Part shown: piece after piece, positions 8,757 to 17,084 of the stretch
Position numbering within the stretch: position 1 is the stretch's first letter
Layout: each line of letters begins with the position of its first letter
Source: Shinella sp. WSJ-2
GTDB taxonomy: Bacteria > Pseudomonadota > Alphaproteobacteria > Rhizobiales > Rhizobiaceae
Reading direction: 5' to 3'
DNA length: 34,092 nucleotides
NCBI RefSeq assembly: GCF_003432075.1
Contig: NZ_QWBU01000024.1
Location: forward strand, 1 to 34,092
Notes under the pieces: model-generated
What the model saw: the letters and a program-made list of their open reading frames with translations, nothing else
The model's database searches: none
What the model was told of the DNA's origin: nothing
Position numbers and translations under genes: made by a program

Positions 8757-9614
8757 ATGACGAACCTCCTGGATATCGAGCTGCTGCGAACCTTTGTTGC
8801 CGTTGTCGAAACGGGCAGCTTTTCCAATGCCGCGCCCCGGATTGGCCGCAGCCAGTCGGCCGTCAGCATGCAGATGCAGCGGCTGGAGCAGACCATCGGC
8901 AAAAAGCTCCTGATCCGGGGACCGAAGGCGGTCAGCCCCAATGCGGCCGGCTCGGACTTCCTGGTCCATGCCCGGCGGCTCCTGAAACTGTCGGACGAGG
9001 CATGGGCGAGCGTCACACGGCCGGAGGAGAGCGGCAGCGTCCGCCTCGGCGTTCCCGACGATTACGCGGCCTTCCTGCTGCCGCCGGTGCTGGCGCAGTT
9101 CGCGGCGGAGCATCCGCGGGTCACGGTCGAACTCATATGCGAGCCCTCGACCGCCTTGACGAAGGCGATCGAGGACGCGCGGATCGACCTGGCCATCGTC
9201 ACGCGCCTGGCGGGGCAGCCCGTCGAGGTGTTGAGACGGGAGCCCTTCGTCTGGGTCGCATCGCCGTCCCATATCGCCTGGGACAGCGACCCGCTCCCCG
9301 TCGCCCTGTTCGAACCAGGCTGTACCGCCCGGATCAACGTCCTGAAAGCCCTCTCCGACGGTGACCGCGCCTATCGATGCACCTATTCGAGCGCGAGCCT
9401 CCTGGGCCTGGTCGCCGTCGTGCAGGCGGGGCTCGCCGTTGCCGGTCTGGCGCTCTGCAGCGTGCCGCCATCCTTACGCATCATCGGACCCAATGAAGGG
9501 CTGCCGCTGCTGGATGATCTGGAAATCAGCATCCTGTGCAATTCCCGATCCACGGGAGCGGCAGTCGAGCGCCTCAACAGCTTCCTTCACCGTGCTCTGG
9601 CGCAAAAATCCTGA
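8757..9614 (+). CDS. LysR-family transcriptional regulator
   Basis: A 285-residue protein of standard LysR length. The N-terminal winged helix-turn-helix is at about residues 4-63 (LDIELLRTFVAVVETGSFSNAA, then RSQSAVSMQMQRLEQTIGKKLL). A linker helix and the periplasmic-binding-protein-like effector domain follow from about residue 90 (GSVRLGVPDDYAAFLLPPVL). I chose ATG 8757 because it begins the canonical DIELLRTFV segment; the frame is open further upstream, but only through the divergent promoter region. LysR proteins usually control a divergently transcribed neighbour and themselves, here the EamA transporter. The effector is unknown. Confidence 0.92.
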   Translation: MTNLLDIELLRTFVAVVETGSFSNAAPRIGRSQSAVSMQMQRLEQTIGKKLLIRGPKAVSPNAAGSDFLVHARRLLKLSDEAWASVTRPEESGSVRLGVPDDYAAFLLPPVLAQFAAEHPRVTVELICEPSTALTKAIEDARIDLAIVTRLAGQPVEVLRREPFVWVASPSHIAWDSDPLPVALFEPGCTARINVLKALSDGDRAYRCTYSSASLLGLVAVVQAGLAVAGLALCSVPPSLRIIGPNEGLPLLDDLEISILCNSRSTGAAVERLNSFLHRALAQKS

Positions 9615-9632
9615 GCGTCTCCAGTGAGGAAA

Positions 9633-9782
9633 TTTGGATGGCAGGACCATCTGCGTTTCGATCACCAGCGTTATCTCGTGGTTGAGCGCGAGACTGCCGA
9701 AATCAGGCCTGACGGTCTCGTTTGAAAAGCTGAACCTCGATACAGAGATGTCGCAGATAGTGCGCAGGTCCCTGTCCCCAAA
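9633..9782 (-). pseudogene. Possible remnant of a YceI-like protein (C-terminal part)
   Basis: The 190-base gap between the LysR gene and the next gene contains a minus-strand stretch reading FSFSNETVRPDFG then SLALNHEITLVIETQMV. This resembles the end of YceI-type lipid-binding proteins (RSDFG ... DEVTLVIE). It has no plausible start and no N-terminal part. If real, it is a decayed 3' fragment. The match is from memory and short, so confidence is low. Confidence 0.22.
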
Positions 9783-9804
9783 CCTGTACGGCGGAAATTG
9801 GCGG

Positions 9805-11307
9805 TCAGGACCTGAAAGAATCGGATAGAGACCGTTCGAGATTGAGCCCAGGCGGAATCGAGAAAGGCGCCAACTTGGTTCGCACTGTCCGCGCAACGTT
9901 CTCCGCGACGAGGACCGCATGTTCCGTTACTTGCGGCAGCCCCATCAATTCGCCGAACGTCCCGCGTGCCAAAGGGCCAGCGACGTAAAGGGTCTCGGTC
10001 GCGCGCCCATCCGCTCGGATGGCGCGGCTTTGCTCGTCGACGGCAAGGCCGAGGCCGACGGCATCAGGTTGCAAATCGCCCGCTTCAGCGAGATTTGCCA
10101 GAAAGGGCTGACTTGAAAGGACAGCGGCATGGCCGGGGCCGGTGGTGATGATCACGCTGTCGACCTGCCGCTGGAACAGCTCCCGACTATGGCGCGATCG
10201 AAAATCCACGACGATTCCGCCGTCCGCCGAACGGTTCACGGCGGATATGGCGGCTGCGTGGAAGGCGAGTGTGCCATTCGCCAGACGCCGGTCGATGACC
10301 GCCTCCAGCTGGGGCGCTATGCGGAAGCGGTGCACGTCCCAATAGGGCCGCAGGAAGCGCACGAGGCGGCGGCGCTCGGCGACCGGCAAGCCGCGCCAGA
10401 TGTCGCCGCCCTGCCCGCGAACCCGGTCGAAAACCGCATGCCAGCTCACCCCAGCGGCCGCCGCTTCAGCCAGGCTATCGCGGACCCGCCGCAGCAAGGC
10501 CCGTGCAGAGCGAACGGGCGGGGTGAGGAACTCGCCGAACGGCTCCTGTGCCGACAGATTGTGCCCGCGCGAGCGAAGCCCGCGGCGCGAGACGGCGGTG
10601 ATAAGCCCACGATGGCCGCCGGCGTCGAGCGTCGCGATCACATCGGCCGCCGTCAGCCCCGTTCCCACGATCAGCACTCTGTCCTCAGAGTCGATGCTGG
10701 AGAGGGCGCCGGGCACCGTGGCATCGGGAACGTAGCCGGCATGGCCGGCAAGAACGCGATCGACGGCGGCTGGCGGCTGCGGGCTGGGATGCGTCGTCGC
10801 GATAACGATGATATCGGCCTCCAGAACCGAACCATCTTCCGCCACAATGTTCCAGAGGCCGGACGATGCCTTTGTCAACGCCCGAACGCGGCTGCGCCGA
10901 TGCTCAATTACGCCGCTGGCGACAAGGGGAGCGAGGCTGTCGGCGACATAACGGCCGAAGGCCGAGCGGCGTGCAAAGGCGTGCCCATCCAGCGTGACGG
11001 CCTCCGGGTCATCGGCAAGGGCGCCGCTAGTTTCGAGCCAGCGCTTAAAATGCTCCCCGTCGTCGGGCACCAGCGTCATGCGCGATGCCGGCACGTTGAT
11101 GCGGTGTGCCCGTTCATCCGTATCATAGGCAAGGCCGCCGCCGAGCAGCGACCGCGGCTCGAAGACGACGATCGTGGTGGCATCGCCGGCAAGCCTACCG
11201 GCGAGATGATAAGCACAGGCAGCCCCCGTGAAGCCGCCACCGATGATGGCAATGACGGGCGTTGCGCGGCTTTGGTCCATAGTCACGTCCACAACGGACA
11301 TCGGCAT
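9805..11307 (-). CDS. FAD/NAD(P)-binding protein (HI0933/NAD_binding_9-like)
   Basis: About 500 residues with an N-terminal dinucleotide-binding fold (VIAIIGGGFTGAACAYHLAG), then LLGGGLAYDTDERAHRINVPASRM, which is typical of the FAD-NAD(P)-binding family found with lysine/ornithine-hydroxylase-like enzymes. A second nucleotide-binding motif follows (DRVLIVGTGLTAADVIATL), and a C-terminal FAD segment (LYVAGPLARGTFGELMGLPQV). It starts about 10 bases after the stop of the flavin monooxygenase gene, so the two are co-transcribed. The start is uncertain between GTG 11313, ATG 11307 and ATG 11280. The exact reaction is unknown. It could oxidise an organosulfur intermediate; it does not look like a small flavin reductase. 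Confidence 0.8.
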   Translation of the reverse strand: MPMSVVDVTMDQSRATPVIAIIGGGFTGAACAYHLAGRLAGDATTIVVFEPRSLLGGGLAYDTDERAHRINVPASRMTLVPDDGEHFKRWLETSGALADDPEAVTLDGHAFARRSAFGRYVADSLAPLVASGVIEHRRSRVRALTKASSGLWNIVAEDGSVLEADIIVIATTHPSPQPPAAVDRVLAGHAGYVPDATVPGALSSIDSEDRVLIVGTGLTAADVIATLDAGGHRGLITAVSRRGLRSRGHNLSAQEPFGEFLTPPVRSARALLRRVRDSLAEAAAAGVSWHAVFDRVRGQGGDIWRGLPVAERRRLVRFLRPYWDVHRFRIAPQLEAVIDRRLANGTLAFHAAAISAVNRSADGGIVVDFRSRHSRELFQRQVDSVIITTGPGHAAVLSSQPFLANLAEAGDLQPDAVGLGLAVDEQSRAIRADGRATETLYVAGPLARGTFGELMGLPQVTEHAVLVAENVARTVRTKLAPFSIPPGLNLERSLSDSFRS

Positions 11308-11317
11308 TGACACTGCT

Positions 11318-12733
11318 TTACGCGCCTATCGATTTCAGTGCCGGAACACGTTCGGCATCGCGCCGCTTCACGGCTTCGATATCACGGTAACCGTCGGCCG
11401 GATGGGTTTTCGGTAGGTAGGGTCCATCGCCGAACAGCTTCTCTCGCAATGTACCCGGCTTGTAGGCCGTCGGATAGGCACCGCGCTTCTGCAGTTCCGG
11501 CACAATATGGGCAACGACGTCCTCGAAACTGTCCGGCGTCACCGCATAGGCGAGGTTGAAACCGTCGACATCCGTATCGGCCACCCATTCCTGGAGGATA
11601 TCGGCGATGCGCTCCGGCGAGCCGACGAAAACGGGTCCCATGCCGCCGATGCCGCCGAACTGCGCAAGCTCGTCGATGGTCCATGACTTGTCGCCGCCGG
11701 CAATGTGCTCGACGAAGGAATGGATGGCATTGGTCTCGATCTTCTCGACCACATCCGTGGGCGCATACTGGCCGAAATCGATGCCGCTCCAGCCGGACAT
11801 GAAGGTCAGCGAGCCGTCATAGGACACATAGCTCCTGTAGTCCTCGAACTTCTTCTGCGCCTTTTCCTCGGTCTCGTCGGTAATGACGGTGACGAGCGTG
11901 TAGATATAGACCTTCTTCGGATCGCGGCCGGCGGCGGCAATGCGCTGGCGGATATCGGCGACATAGGCCTTCAGCACCGATTTCGTCGGCGCGGCGACGA
12001 AGATGCATTCGGCATGGGCTGCGGCAAACGCCTTGCCCGGACCGGAGGCGCCGGCCTGGTAGAGAACCGGTGTCCGCTGCGGCGAGGGCTCGGTGAGGCC
12101 GTAGCCCGGCACCTCGAAATACTTGCCCTTGTGACCGATCTCGTGGACCTTTTCCGGGTGGGTGAAGATGCGCCGGTCTCCGTCGCGCACCACCGCCCCC
12201 TCCTCCCAGGAGCCTTCGAGCAGCTTGTAGAGCACCTCGACATATTCGGCGGCGACCTCGTAGCGATTGTCGTGCCGGCGCAGGCCGCCTTGGCCGATAT
12301 TCTTCGCCCCACTCTCCAGATAGGAGGTGACGATGTTCCAGCCGATCCGCCCCTTGGAGTGATGGTCCGCCGTCGCGAGGCGGCGGGCGAAGGTGTAGGG
12401 GTGCTCGAAGGAGGTGGAGGCGGTGATGCCGATGCCGAGATGCTCGGTGGCAAGCGCGATGGGGGCTGCAAGCTGAAGCGGATCATTCACCGGAAGCTGT
12501 GCGGCCTGGTGGATCGCATGGTAGTTTGAGCCCTTGTAGACATCGTAATAGCCGATGACGTCTGCGATGAAGATGCCGTCGAAAACGCCCCGCTCCAGCG
12601 TGCGGGCGAGGTCCTGCCAATAGTCCAGGTCCTTGTATTTCCAGGACTTGTCGCGCGGATGCGCCCAGAGGCCGGGGGACTGGTGGCCCACGCAGTTCAT
12701 GTCGAAGGCGTTGAAGCGGATGTGGCGTGCCAT
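11318..12733 (-). CDS. NtaA/SnaA/DszA-family FMN-dependent monooxygenase (bacterial luciferase-like)
   Basis: A 471-residue protein of the luciferase-like (LLM) superfamily, in the NtaA/DszA subgroup. This subgroup uses FMNH2 and O2 to open C-S, C-N or similar bonds (dibenzothiophene sulfone, nitrilotriacetate, dimethyl sulfide). Diagnostic segments: RHIRFNAFDMNCVGHQSPGLW at the N-terminus, LERGVFDGIFIADVIGYYDVY, RLATADHHSKGRIGWNIVTS, TPVLYQAGASGPGKAFAA, and DVDGFNLAYAVTPDSFEDVV near the end. The start is ATG 12733, after GGAGAG on the minus strand. It heads a two-gene unit with the FAD/NAD(P) protein and has its own upstream AT-rich element, separated from the previous gene by a terminator. 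The substrate is probably a sulfur compound, judged by neighbours only. Confidence 0.9.
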   Translation of the reverse strand: MARHIRFNAFDMNCVGHQSPGLWAHPRDKSWKYKDLDYWQDLARTLERGVFDGIFIADVIGYYDVYKGSNYHAIHQAAQLPVNDPLQLAAPIALATEHLGIGITASTSFEHPYTFARRLATADHHSKGRIGWNIVTSYLESGAKNIGQGGLRRHDNRYEVAAEYVEVLYKLLEGSWEEGAVVRDGDRRIFTHPEKVHEIGHKGKYFEVPGYGLTEPSPQRTPVLYQAGASGPGKAFAAAHAECIFVAAPTKSVLKAYVADIRQRIAAAGRDPKKVYIYTLVTVITDETEEKAQKKFEDYRSYVSYDGSLTFMSGWSGIDFGQYAPTDVVEKIETNAIHSFVEHIAGGDKSWTIDELAQFGGIGGMGPVFVGSPERIADILQEWVADTDVDGFNLAYAVTPDSFEDVVAHIVPELQKRGAYPTAYKPGTLREKLFGDGPYLPKTHPADGYRDIEAVKRRDAERVPALKSIGA

Positions 12734-12800
12734 GGGTCTCTCCAGCAAACGAGGATGCCTGAAGGCATCGACCGGGGCGAAGATAGCGCCTTCCTCATTC

Positions 12801-12826
12801 AAATACAGAAATTCTATCTTTTATAT
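12801..12826 (-). promoter_or_regulatory. AT-rich sulfur-cluster element, copy A (26-base repeat)
   Basis: On the minus strand this region contains GATAGAATTTCTGTATTT preceded by ATATAAAA. All 26 bases are identical to 20937-20962. A second shared block, GCCATTCCA (minus strand, 12838-12846), lies 11 bases away, at the same distance as in the other copy. The element is 67 bases upstream of the flavin monooxygenase start. It is a probable promoter/operator; the imperfect dyad ATAGAA-T-TTCTGTAT suggests a dimeric regulator. Confidence 0.6.
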
Positions 12827-12914
12827 AGATTAATTTCTGGAATGGCTTTCCTGATTGCGGGCCGCCGCCCCGGAAAAGAGATCCATTCGATCTCGACGCC
12901 GTCGCAGTGCCGAT

Positions 12915-12947
12915 AAAAAAGGCCGCAACCCCAGGGGGATTGCGACC
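12915..12947 (-). terminator. Rho-independent terminator after the SfnB-like gene
   Basis: On the minus strand, GGTCGCAATCCCC pairs with GGGGTTGCGGCC and is followed by TTTTTT. It lies 30 bases beyond the stop at 12978 and ends that transcript before the next monooxygenase unit. Confidence 0.85.
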
Positions 12948-12977
12948 AGGTGACCACCCCCACCACGAGGCTGGATT

Positions 12978-14192
12978 TCAGAGCGCGCCGTTCTTCGGCG
13001 GCGTGACGCCATTGAGGTGATAGTTGCCGACCACGTGATACTTCCAACGCACGGGATCATGCAGCGTATGGGTTCGGGCGTTGCGCCAGTGGCGCTCGAG
13101 ATTGAGGCCACGCTTGGTGGAGGAGGTGCCTGCCAGCTCGAACAGCACATTGGTGGCGTCGATGGCGAGCTCGCTCGTCAGCACCTTGGCGGCGGCCACC
13201 GAAAGCGTCGCGGCGACAGCATTGTCCGCGGTGAGATTGACCTGCGCCTGATCGACCTTGCGCCCGGCCCGCTCTAGCGTCGCCTCGGCCGCCTCGACGC
13301 GGATGGCGAGTTCGCCGATGCGGGCGATGGTCAGCGGATCATCCGCCGCGCGCTCGACGCCGCTGTCAGTCCACGGTCGCGCCTTGTCGCGAACGTAGCC
13401 GATCGTCTCCTTAAGGGCCGCACGCGCAATGCCGAGATCGACGCCGGCATGAATGATCTGGCCGACGGAACCGATCGTGCCGGGGCGCTCGAAACCCTTC
13501 TGATGTGGCACGACGGCATCGGCCGGCACATAGACGTCGCGCAGGATCGTCGTGCCGCTGCCTGTCGTACGCTGGCCGAAACCATCCCAATCGTCGACGA
13601 TCTCGATCCCCTCGGTGCCGCGCGGAACGAAGGACATGGTGAGGCGGTCCTGCGCGTCGAGCGCGAAGATCACCACCCAATGGGCAAAGAGCACGCCCGT
13701 CGAATAGAATTTTCGCCCATTGATGCGAAAACCCGCGCCGTCGGGCGCGATGCGGGTGTTGTAGTCACCCACCGTCTTCGTGCCGACCTCGGAAAGCGCG
13801 TTGCCGAAACGATCGCCGGCCAGTGCGCGGCCGAAATAGAAGCGCTTCTGAGCCTCACTGCCATCGTGGCGGAGCGCCTCGAGAATGTAGAAATGGTTCT
13901 GCGGAATCTGGCCAATCGAGCTGTCGGCCTCCGACAGGATCGCCGTGACCTCGGCGAGCACGGCGTTGGACACATCGATGCCGCCATAGTCCGCGGGAAC
14001 GGTGATGGCGAGCAGGCCGGAGGCGGAAAGCCTGTCCAGCTCCTCATGCGGCAGCGCCCGCTCGTAATCCCGGCGGCTCGCGCCGCTCACGAACTCAGCG
14101 GCCAATGTACGGGCGACGGCCAGCGCCTCGTCCTCGCTGGCGATGCGGTGGGCGATGTCCTGGGGCTCTGCGAGCCTGATAACGCTGCTCAT
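12978..14192 (-). CDS. SfnB-type sulfur-acquisition oxidoreductase (acyl-CoA dehydrogenase fold)
   Basis: A 404-residue acyl-CoA-dehydrogenase-fold protein of the SfnB/DszC branch. These are thought to act as FMNH2-dependent monooxygenases on sulfur compounds rather than as true dehydrogenases. Segments: LPHEELDRLSASGLLAITVP (48-66), GDRFGNALSEVGTKTV (126-141), KFYSTGVLFAHW (161-172), WDGFGQRTTGSGTT, and the C-terminal NARTHTLHDPVRWKYH...NYHLNGVTPP, typical of SfnB proteins. The start is ATG 14192, preceded by AAAGGA; an in-frame upstream start at 14261 lacks this site. It has its own upstream AT-rich element and downstream terminator, so it is probably a single-gene unit. The substrate is unknown; SfnB of Pseudomonas is linked to dimethyl sulfone use. 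Confidence 0.88.
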   Translation of the reverse strand: MSSVIRLAEPQDIAHRIASEDEALAVARTLAAEFVSGASRRDYERALPHEELDRLSASGLLAITVPADYGGIDVSNAVLAEVTAILSEADSSIGQIPQNHFYILEALRHDGSEAQKRFYFGRALAGDRFGNALSEVGTKTVGDYNTRIAPDGAGFRINGRKFYSTGVLFAHWVVIFALDAQDRLTMSFVPRGTEGIEIVDDWDGFGQRTTGSGTTILRDVYVPADAVVPHQKGFERPGTIGSVGQIIHAGVDLGIARAALKETIGYVRDKARPWTDSGVERAADDPLTIARIGELAIRVEAAEATLERAGRKVDQAQVNLTADNAVAATLSVAAAKVLTSELAIDATNVLFELAGTSSTKRGLNLERHWRNARTHTLHDPVRWKYHVVGNYHLNGVTPPKNGAL

Positions 14193-14264
14193 GAGAAATC
14201 CTTTCGAGTGGGCGGGATCAGACCCGATTGGCAGTCCTGCTATTGGTGGCGCCGACAGCATTCA

Positions 14265-14285
14265 TGTATTCTACAAATTATATGG
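14265..14285 (-). promoter_or_regulatory. AT-rich sulfur-cluster element, copy C
   Basis: The minus strand reads CCATATAATTTGTAGAATAC, sharing ATATAA and TAGAAT at similar spacing with the copies at 12801 and 20937. It lies 72 bases upstream of the SfnB-like start at 14192. Weaker match than copies A and B, but the position is the same. Confidence 0.45.
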
Positions 14286-14376
14286 ACTATCGGCCGGAGA
14301 CAGGCAGAATTTTCCAAAGTTTGCGTCCATCGGGAAAGAATCGGCGCGGTCGATTGGCCCGCGCCGAGGGCGTCTC

Positions 14377-15738
14377 TTATGAAGAGGCGCGCGCGCGAAA
14401 AGCACCGGCGGGGTGATGGTCCGGCAACCGATCGCCGCCGCCGAACAGCCGGTTGCGCAAGCTTCCGTCGCCATAGGCCGTCTTGTAGCGGCCGCGCTCC
14501 TGCAGCACGGGCACCACAAGGTCGATGAAATCCTCGTAGCTTTCCGGCGTCACCGTGCGCGCCAGATTGAAGCCGTCCACCTCGCCCGCGTCGATCCACG
14601 TTTCCAGGGCGTCGGCAACCTGATGGGCATCGCCGACAACAAGTGGATAGCGCCCGCCAAGCGCCATGCCCGAAAGAATGGTTCGTTTGGTCCAGCCGCG
14701 TTCACGCGCGAGATCGACGGAGGTCTGCACGAAATTGCCCTTGCCGTAGGTGATCGGCTCGTCGAGGTCGTATTGCGAGAAATCGATCCCCGTGCCGGCC
14801 GAGAAATGGGCAAGCCCGGCTTCAGGGCTCGCATGGCGCACATAATCCTCGTATTTTTCCCGCGCCGCCTTTTCCGTTTGGTCCACGACGACGGTGATGC
14901 CGGCGAAGATGCGTACGTCCTCGGCCCGCCGTCCCGCTTCCACCGCGCCCTGCCGGATCGCGCGCGATGCCGTACGGGCGACCGTCGTATCGGGCGAGGA
15001 GATGAAGACGCATTCGGCATGGCGTGCGGCAAACTGCCGTCCGCGGCCGGATGTGCCGGCTTGGTAGAGGACGGGCGTGCGCTGGCGGGACGGTTCGGAG
15101 AGATGATAGCCCTCCGCCTTGAAATACCGGCCCTCGTGCCGGATCTTCCGCACCTTGGCCGGATCGGCATAGACGCGCGCGGCACGGTCGCGCCGCACGG
15201 CATCGTCGTCCCAGCTGCCTTCCCACAGCGCGTAGAGCAGGTCGAGGCATTCGTCCGCCCGGTCGTAGCGTGTGTCGTGCTCGCCAAGGGCCGCCTGACC
15301 CACGGCGCGCGCCGCACTGTCGAGATAGCCGGTCACGATGTTCCAGCCGATGCGGCCGTCCGTCAGGTGATCGAGTGTCGAGAGGCGCCGGGCGAAGATG
15401 TAGGGCTCTTCGGAATGCACATTGACGGTCACGCCGAAACTGAGCCCCTTTGTCACCGCCGCCATGGCCGAGACCAGCATCAGCGGATCGTTGACCGGAA
15501 GCTGGATGGATTCGCGCAGCGTCAAGTCGATGGACTGCCGATAGACGTCATAGACTCCGACGATATCGGCAAGGAACAGCCCGTCGAACAGGCCGCGCTC
15601 CAGCGTCGCGGCCAGCGACGTCCAGTAGTTCAGCTTGTTATAGTCGCTCGACCGGTCACGCGGATGGGTCCAGAGGCCGTGGTTGATGTGGCCGACGCAG
15701 TTCATGTTGAATGCGTTGAGCAGAATTTCCTTCGCCAT
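14377..15738 (-). CDS. Second NtaA/DszA-family FMN-dependent monooxygenase
   Basis: A 453-residue luciferase-like monooxygenase, clearly homologous to the one at 11318-12733 (LNAFNMNCVGHINHGLW, GLFDGLFLADIVGVYDVY, DGRIGWNIVTGYLDSAARAVG, TPVLYQAGTSGRGRQFAA, EVDGFNLARTVTPESYEDF), though the two differ throughout. The fold binds FMNH2 supplied by a separate reductase. The start is ATG 15738, eight bases after the stop of the SfnB/DszC-like gene, so translation is probably coupled; the ribosome-binding site is weak. Pairing a DszA-like with a DszC-like enzyme in one operon recalls two-step sulfur oxidation followed by C-S cleavage. The substrate cannot be read from the sequence. Confidence 0.9.
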   Translation of the reverse strand: MAKEILLNAFNMNCVGHINHGLWTHPRDRSSDYNKLNYWTSLAATLERGLFDGLFLADIVGVYDVYRQSIDLTLRESIQLPVNDPLMLVSAMAAVTKGLSFGVTVNVHSEEPYIFARRLSTLDHLTDGRIGWNIVTGYLDSAARAVGQAALGEHDTRYDRADECLDLLYALWEGSWDDDAVRRDRAARVYADPAKVRKIRHEGRYFKAEGYHLSEPSRQRTPVLYQAGTSGRGRQFAARHAECVFISSPDTTVARTASRAIRQGAVEAGRRAEDVRIFAGITVVVDQTEKAAREKYEDYVRHASPEAGLAHFSAGTGIDFSQYDLDEPITYGKGNFVQTSVDLARERGWTKRTILSGMALGGRYPLVVGDAHQVADALETWIDAGEVDGFNLARTVTPESYEDFIDLVVPVLQERGRYKTAYGDGSLRNRLFGGGDRLPDHHPAGAFRARASS

Positions 15739-15746
15739 GGACCGGG

Positions 15747-17012
15747 TCAGATCCAGGAATGCAGCGGCGGCTGCACACCGTTGAGGTAATATTGCCCGAC
15801 CGCGTGGAACTTCCAGCGCACCGGATCATGCAGCGTGTGCGTGCGCGCATCGCGCCAGAAACGATCGAGATTGTGCACGCCGAGCGTCGAGCGCGTACCG
15901 GCAAGCTCGAACAGCTTGTTGGCGGCGGCCAGCGCCACTTCCGTCGTCAGCACCTTGGCCTCGGCAACCGCGATCTTCGCTTTGCCGATCGTCTCGTCAT
16001 TGACGTCGGCAATCGTCGCGTCGAGCTCCCGGCCCGCGCGGTCCAGCAGCGCCTCGGCGGCGTGCAGACGGATCTTCAGGTCGCCGATGGCAGCGATCGT
16101 ATAGGGATCGTCGCCGGCCCGGTCAGAGCCGCTGTCGATCCACGGGCGGGCATGGTTGCGCACGAGATCGATGGTCGCCTCGATGGCGCCGTGCGCGATG
16201 CCGGCATCGATCGCCGCATGGATGAGCTGGCTCTGCGGGCCGACCGCACTCTGGTTCTCATAAACGATATGGGCCGGCAGCACGCGGCTTGCGGGAATGG
16301 CGACGTCGTCAAGGATCACCGTGCCGCTCGCCGTGGTGCGCTGTCCGAAAGCCGACCAGTCGTTGACGACCTCCAGCCCCGCCGCATCGCGATCCGCGAC
16401 GGCGACGACGACATGGCCCTCCTCGTCCAGTGCGACGATGGGCACGAGATGGGCGAAGAGCGCGCCCGTCGAATAGAATTTCTTGCCCGAGACTACGAAA
16501 TGATCGCCCCTGCGGACAAGCTTCGTCTCGAAAGCCTCTACATTCTTGCCGCCGAATTCGGAGAAGGCGTTGCCAAGGCGTTTTCCGGAGAGCACCGCAC
16601 CAAAGAGCTCGCGCTTCTGCGCCTCGCTGCCCGTCTGCCTGATAACGTCGATGATTTCAAAACTGTTCTGGGCGATCTGCGTCAACGAGGGATCGCCGGC
16701 AGCCAGCGTCGCGAAGACCCTTGCCAGCGTGACCTGCGAGACGGCGGCGCCGCCATAGTCCTTGGGAATAGTGATGCCCCAAAGCCCGCTCTGCGAATAA
16801 AGATCGACCTCGCGGAACGGCAGCCGCCTTTCGCGGTCGCGCTCCTTCGCCTCGGCGGCAAAGAGCGGCCGCAGCTGCTCGGCAACGGCAATCGCCTCCG
16901 CATCGTCGCGGATGACATGGGCAGGCGCTACCGGCGGATTGGGCAGCCAGCCCGGTTCGCCCGGCTCTGTATAGCGAGGAAGACGGGTTGCGGTCGCAGT
17001 GGTCGAGGTCAT
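15747..17012 (-). CDS. SfnB/DszC-like acyl-CoA-dehydrogenase-fold monooxygenase
   Basis: A 421-residue protein of the same branch as the one at 12978-14192. Shared landmarks are GLWGITIPKDYGGA, GKRLGNAFSEFGGKNV, GKKFYSTGALFAH, WSAFGQRTTASGT and the C-terminal DARTHTLHDPVRWKFH...QYYLNGVQPP. It has an extra ~25-residue Thr/Pro-rich N-terminus. The start is ATG 17012, with only a weak ribosome-binding site. It is the first gene of a pair with the downstream flavin monooxygenase. The gap to metQ is 72 bases and contains the metQ terminator; no TATAGAAT-like element is seen there, so expression may come from read-through or an unrecognised promoter. Confidence 0.88.
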   Translation of the reverse strand: MTSTTATATRLPRYTEPGEPGWLPNPPVAPAHVIRDDAEAIAVAEQLRPLFAAEAKERDRERRLPFREVDLYSQSGLWGITIPKDYGGAAVSQVTLARVFATLAAGDPSLTQIAQNSFEIIDVIRQTGSEAQKRELFGAVLSGKRLGNAFSEFGGKNVEAFETKLVRRGDHFVVSGKKFYSTGALFAHLVPIVALDEEGHVVVAVADRDAAGLEVVNDWSAFGQRTTASGTVILDDVAIPASRVLPAHIVYENQSAVGPQSQLIHAAIDAGIAHGAIEATIDLVRNHARPWIDSGSDRAGDDPYTIAAIGDLKIRLHAAEALLDRAGRELDATIADVNDETIGKAKIAVAEAKVLTTEVALAAANKLFELAGTRSTLGVHNLDRFWRDARTHTLHDPVRWKFHAVGQYYLNGVQPPLHSWI

Positions 17013-17031
17013 GGGAATGCTGCCATCATAA

Positions 17032-17068
17032 CGGAAAGAAAGACCGGGCTGCGACAGGCGCAGCCCGG
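17032..17068 (-). terminator. Probable terminator after metQ
   Basis: On the minus strand, CCGGGCTGCG pairs perfectly with CGCAGCCCGG around a five-base loop and is followed by TCTTTCTTT. It lies 16 bases after the metQ stop. The T-tract is interrupted, so termination may be partial. Confidence 0.65.
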
Positions 17069-17084
17069 CGGCGAAAGGCGGATA

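Noticed and set aside
10129-11310. A 393-codon plus-strand frame
   Set aside because: Antisense shadow of the FAD/NAD(P)-binding protein; no start site or motif of its own.
12814-13047. A 77-codon minus-strand frame between the SfnB-like and DszA-like genes
   Set aside because: It runs through the terminator and the conserved promoter element and overlaps the end of the SfnB-like gene, so it is not a plausible gene.
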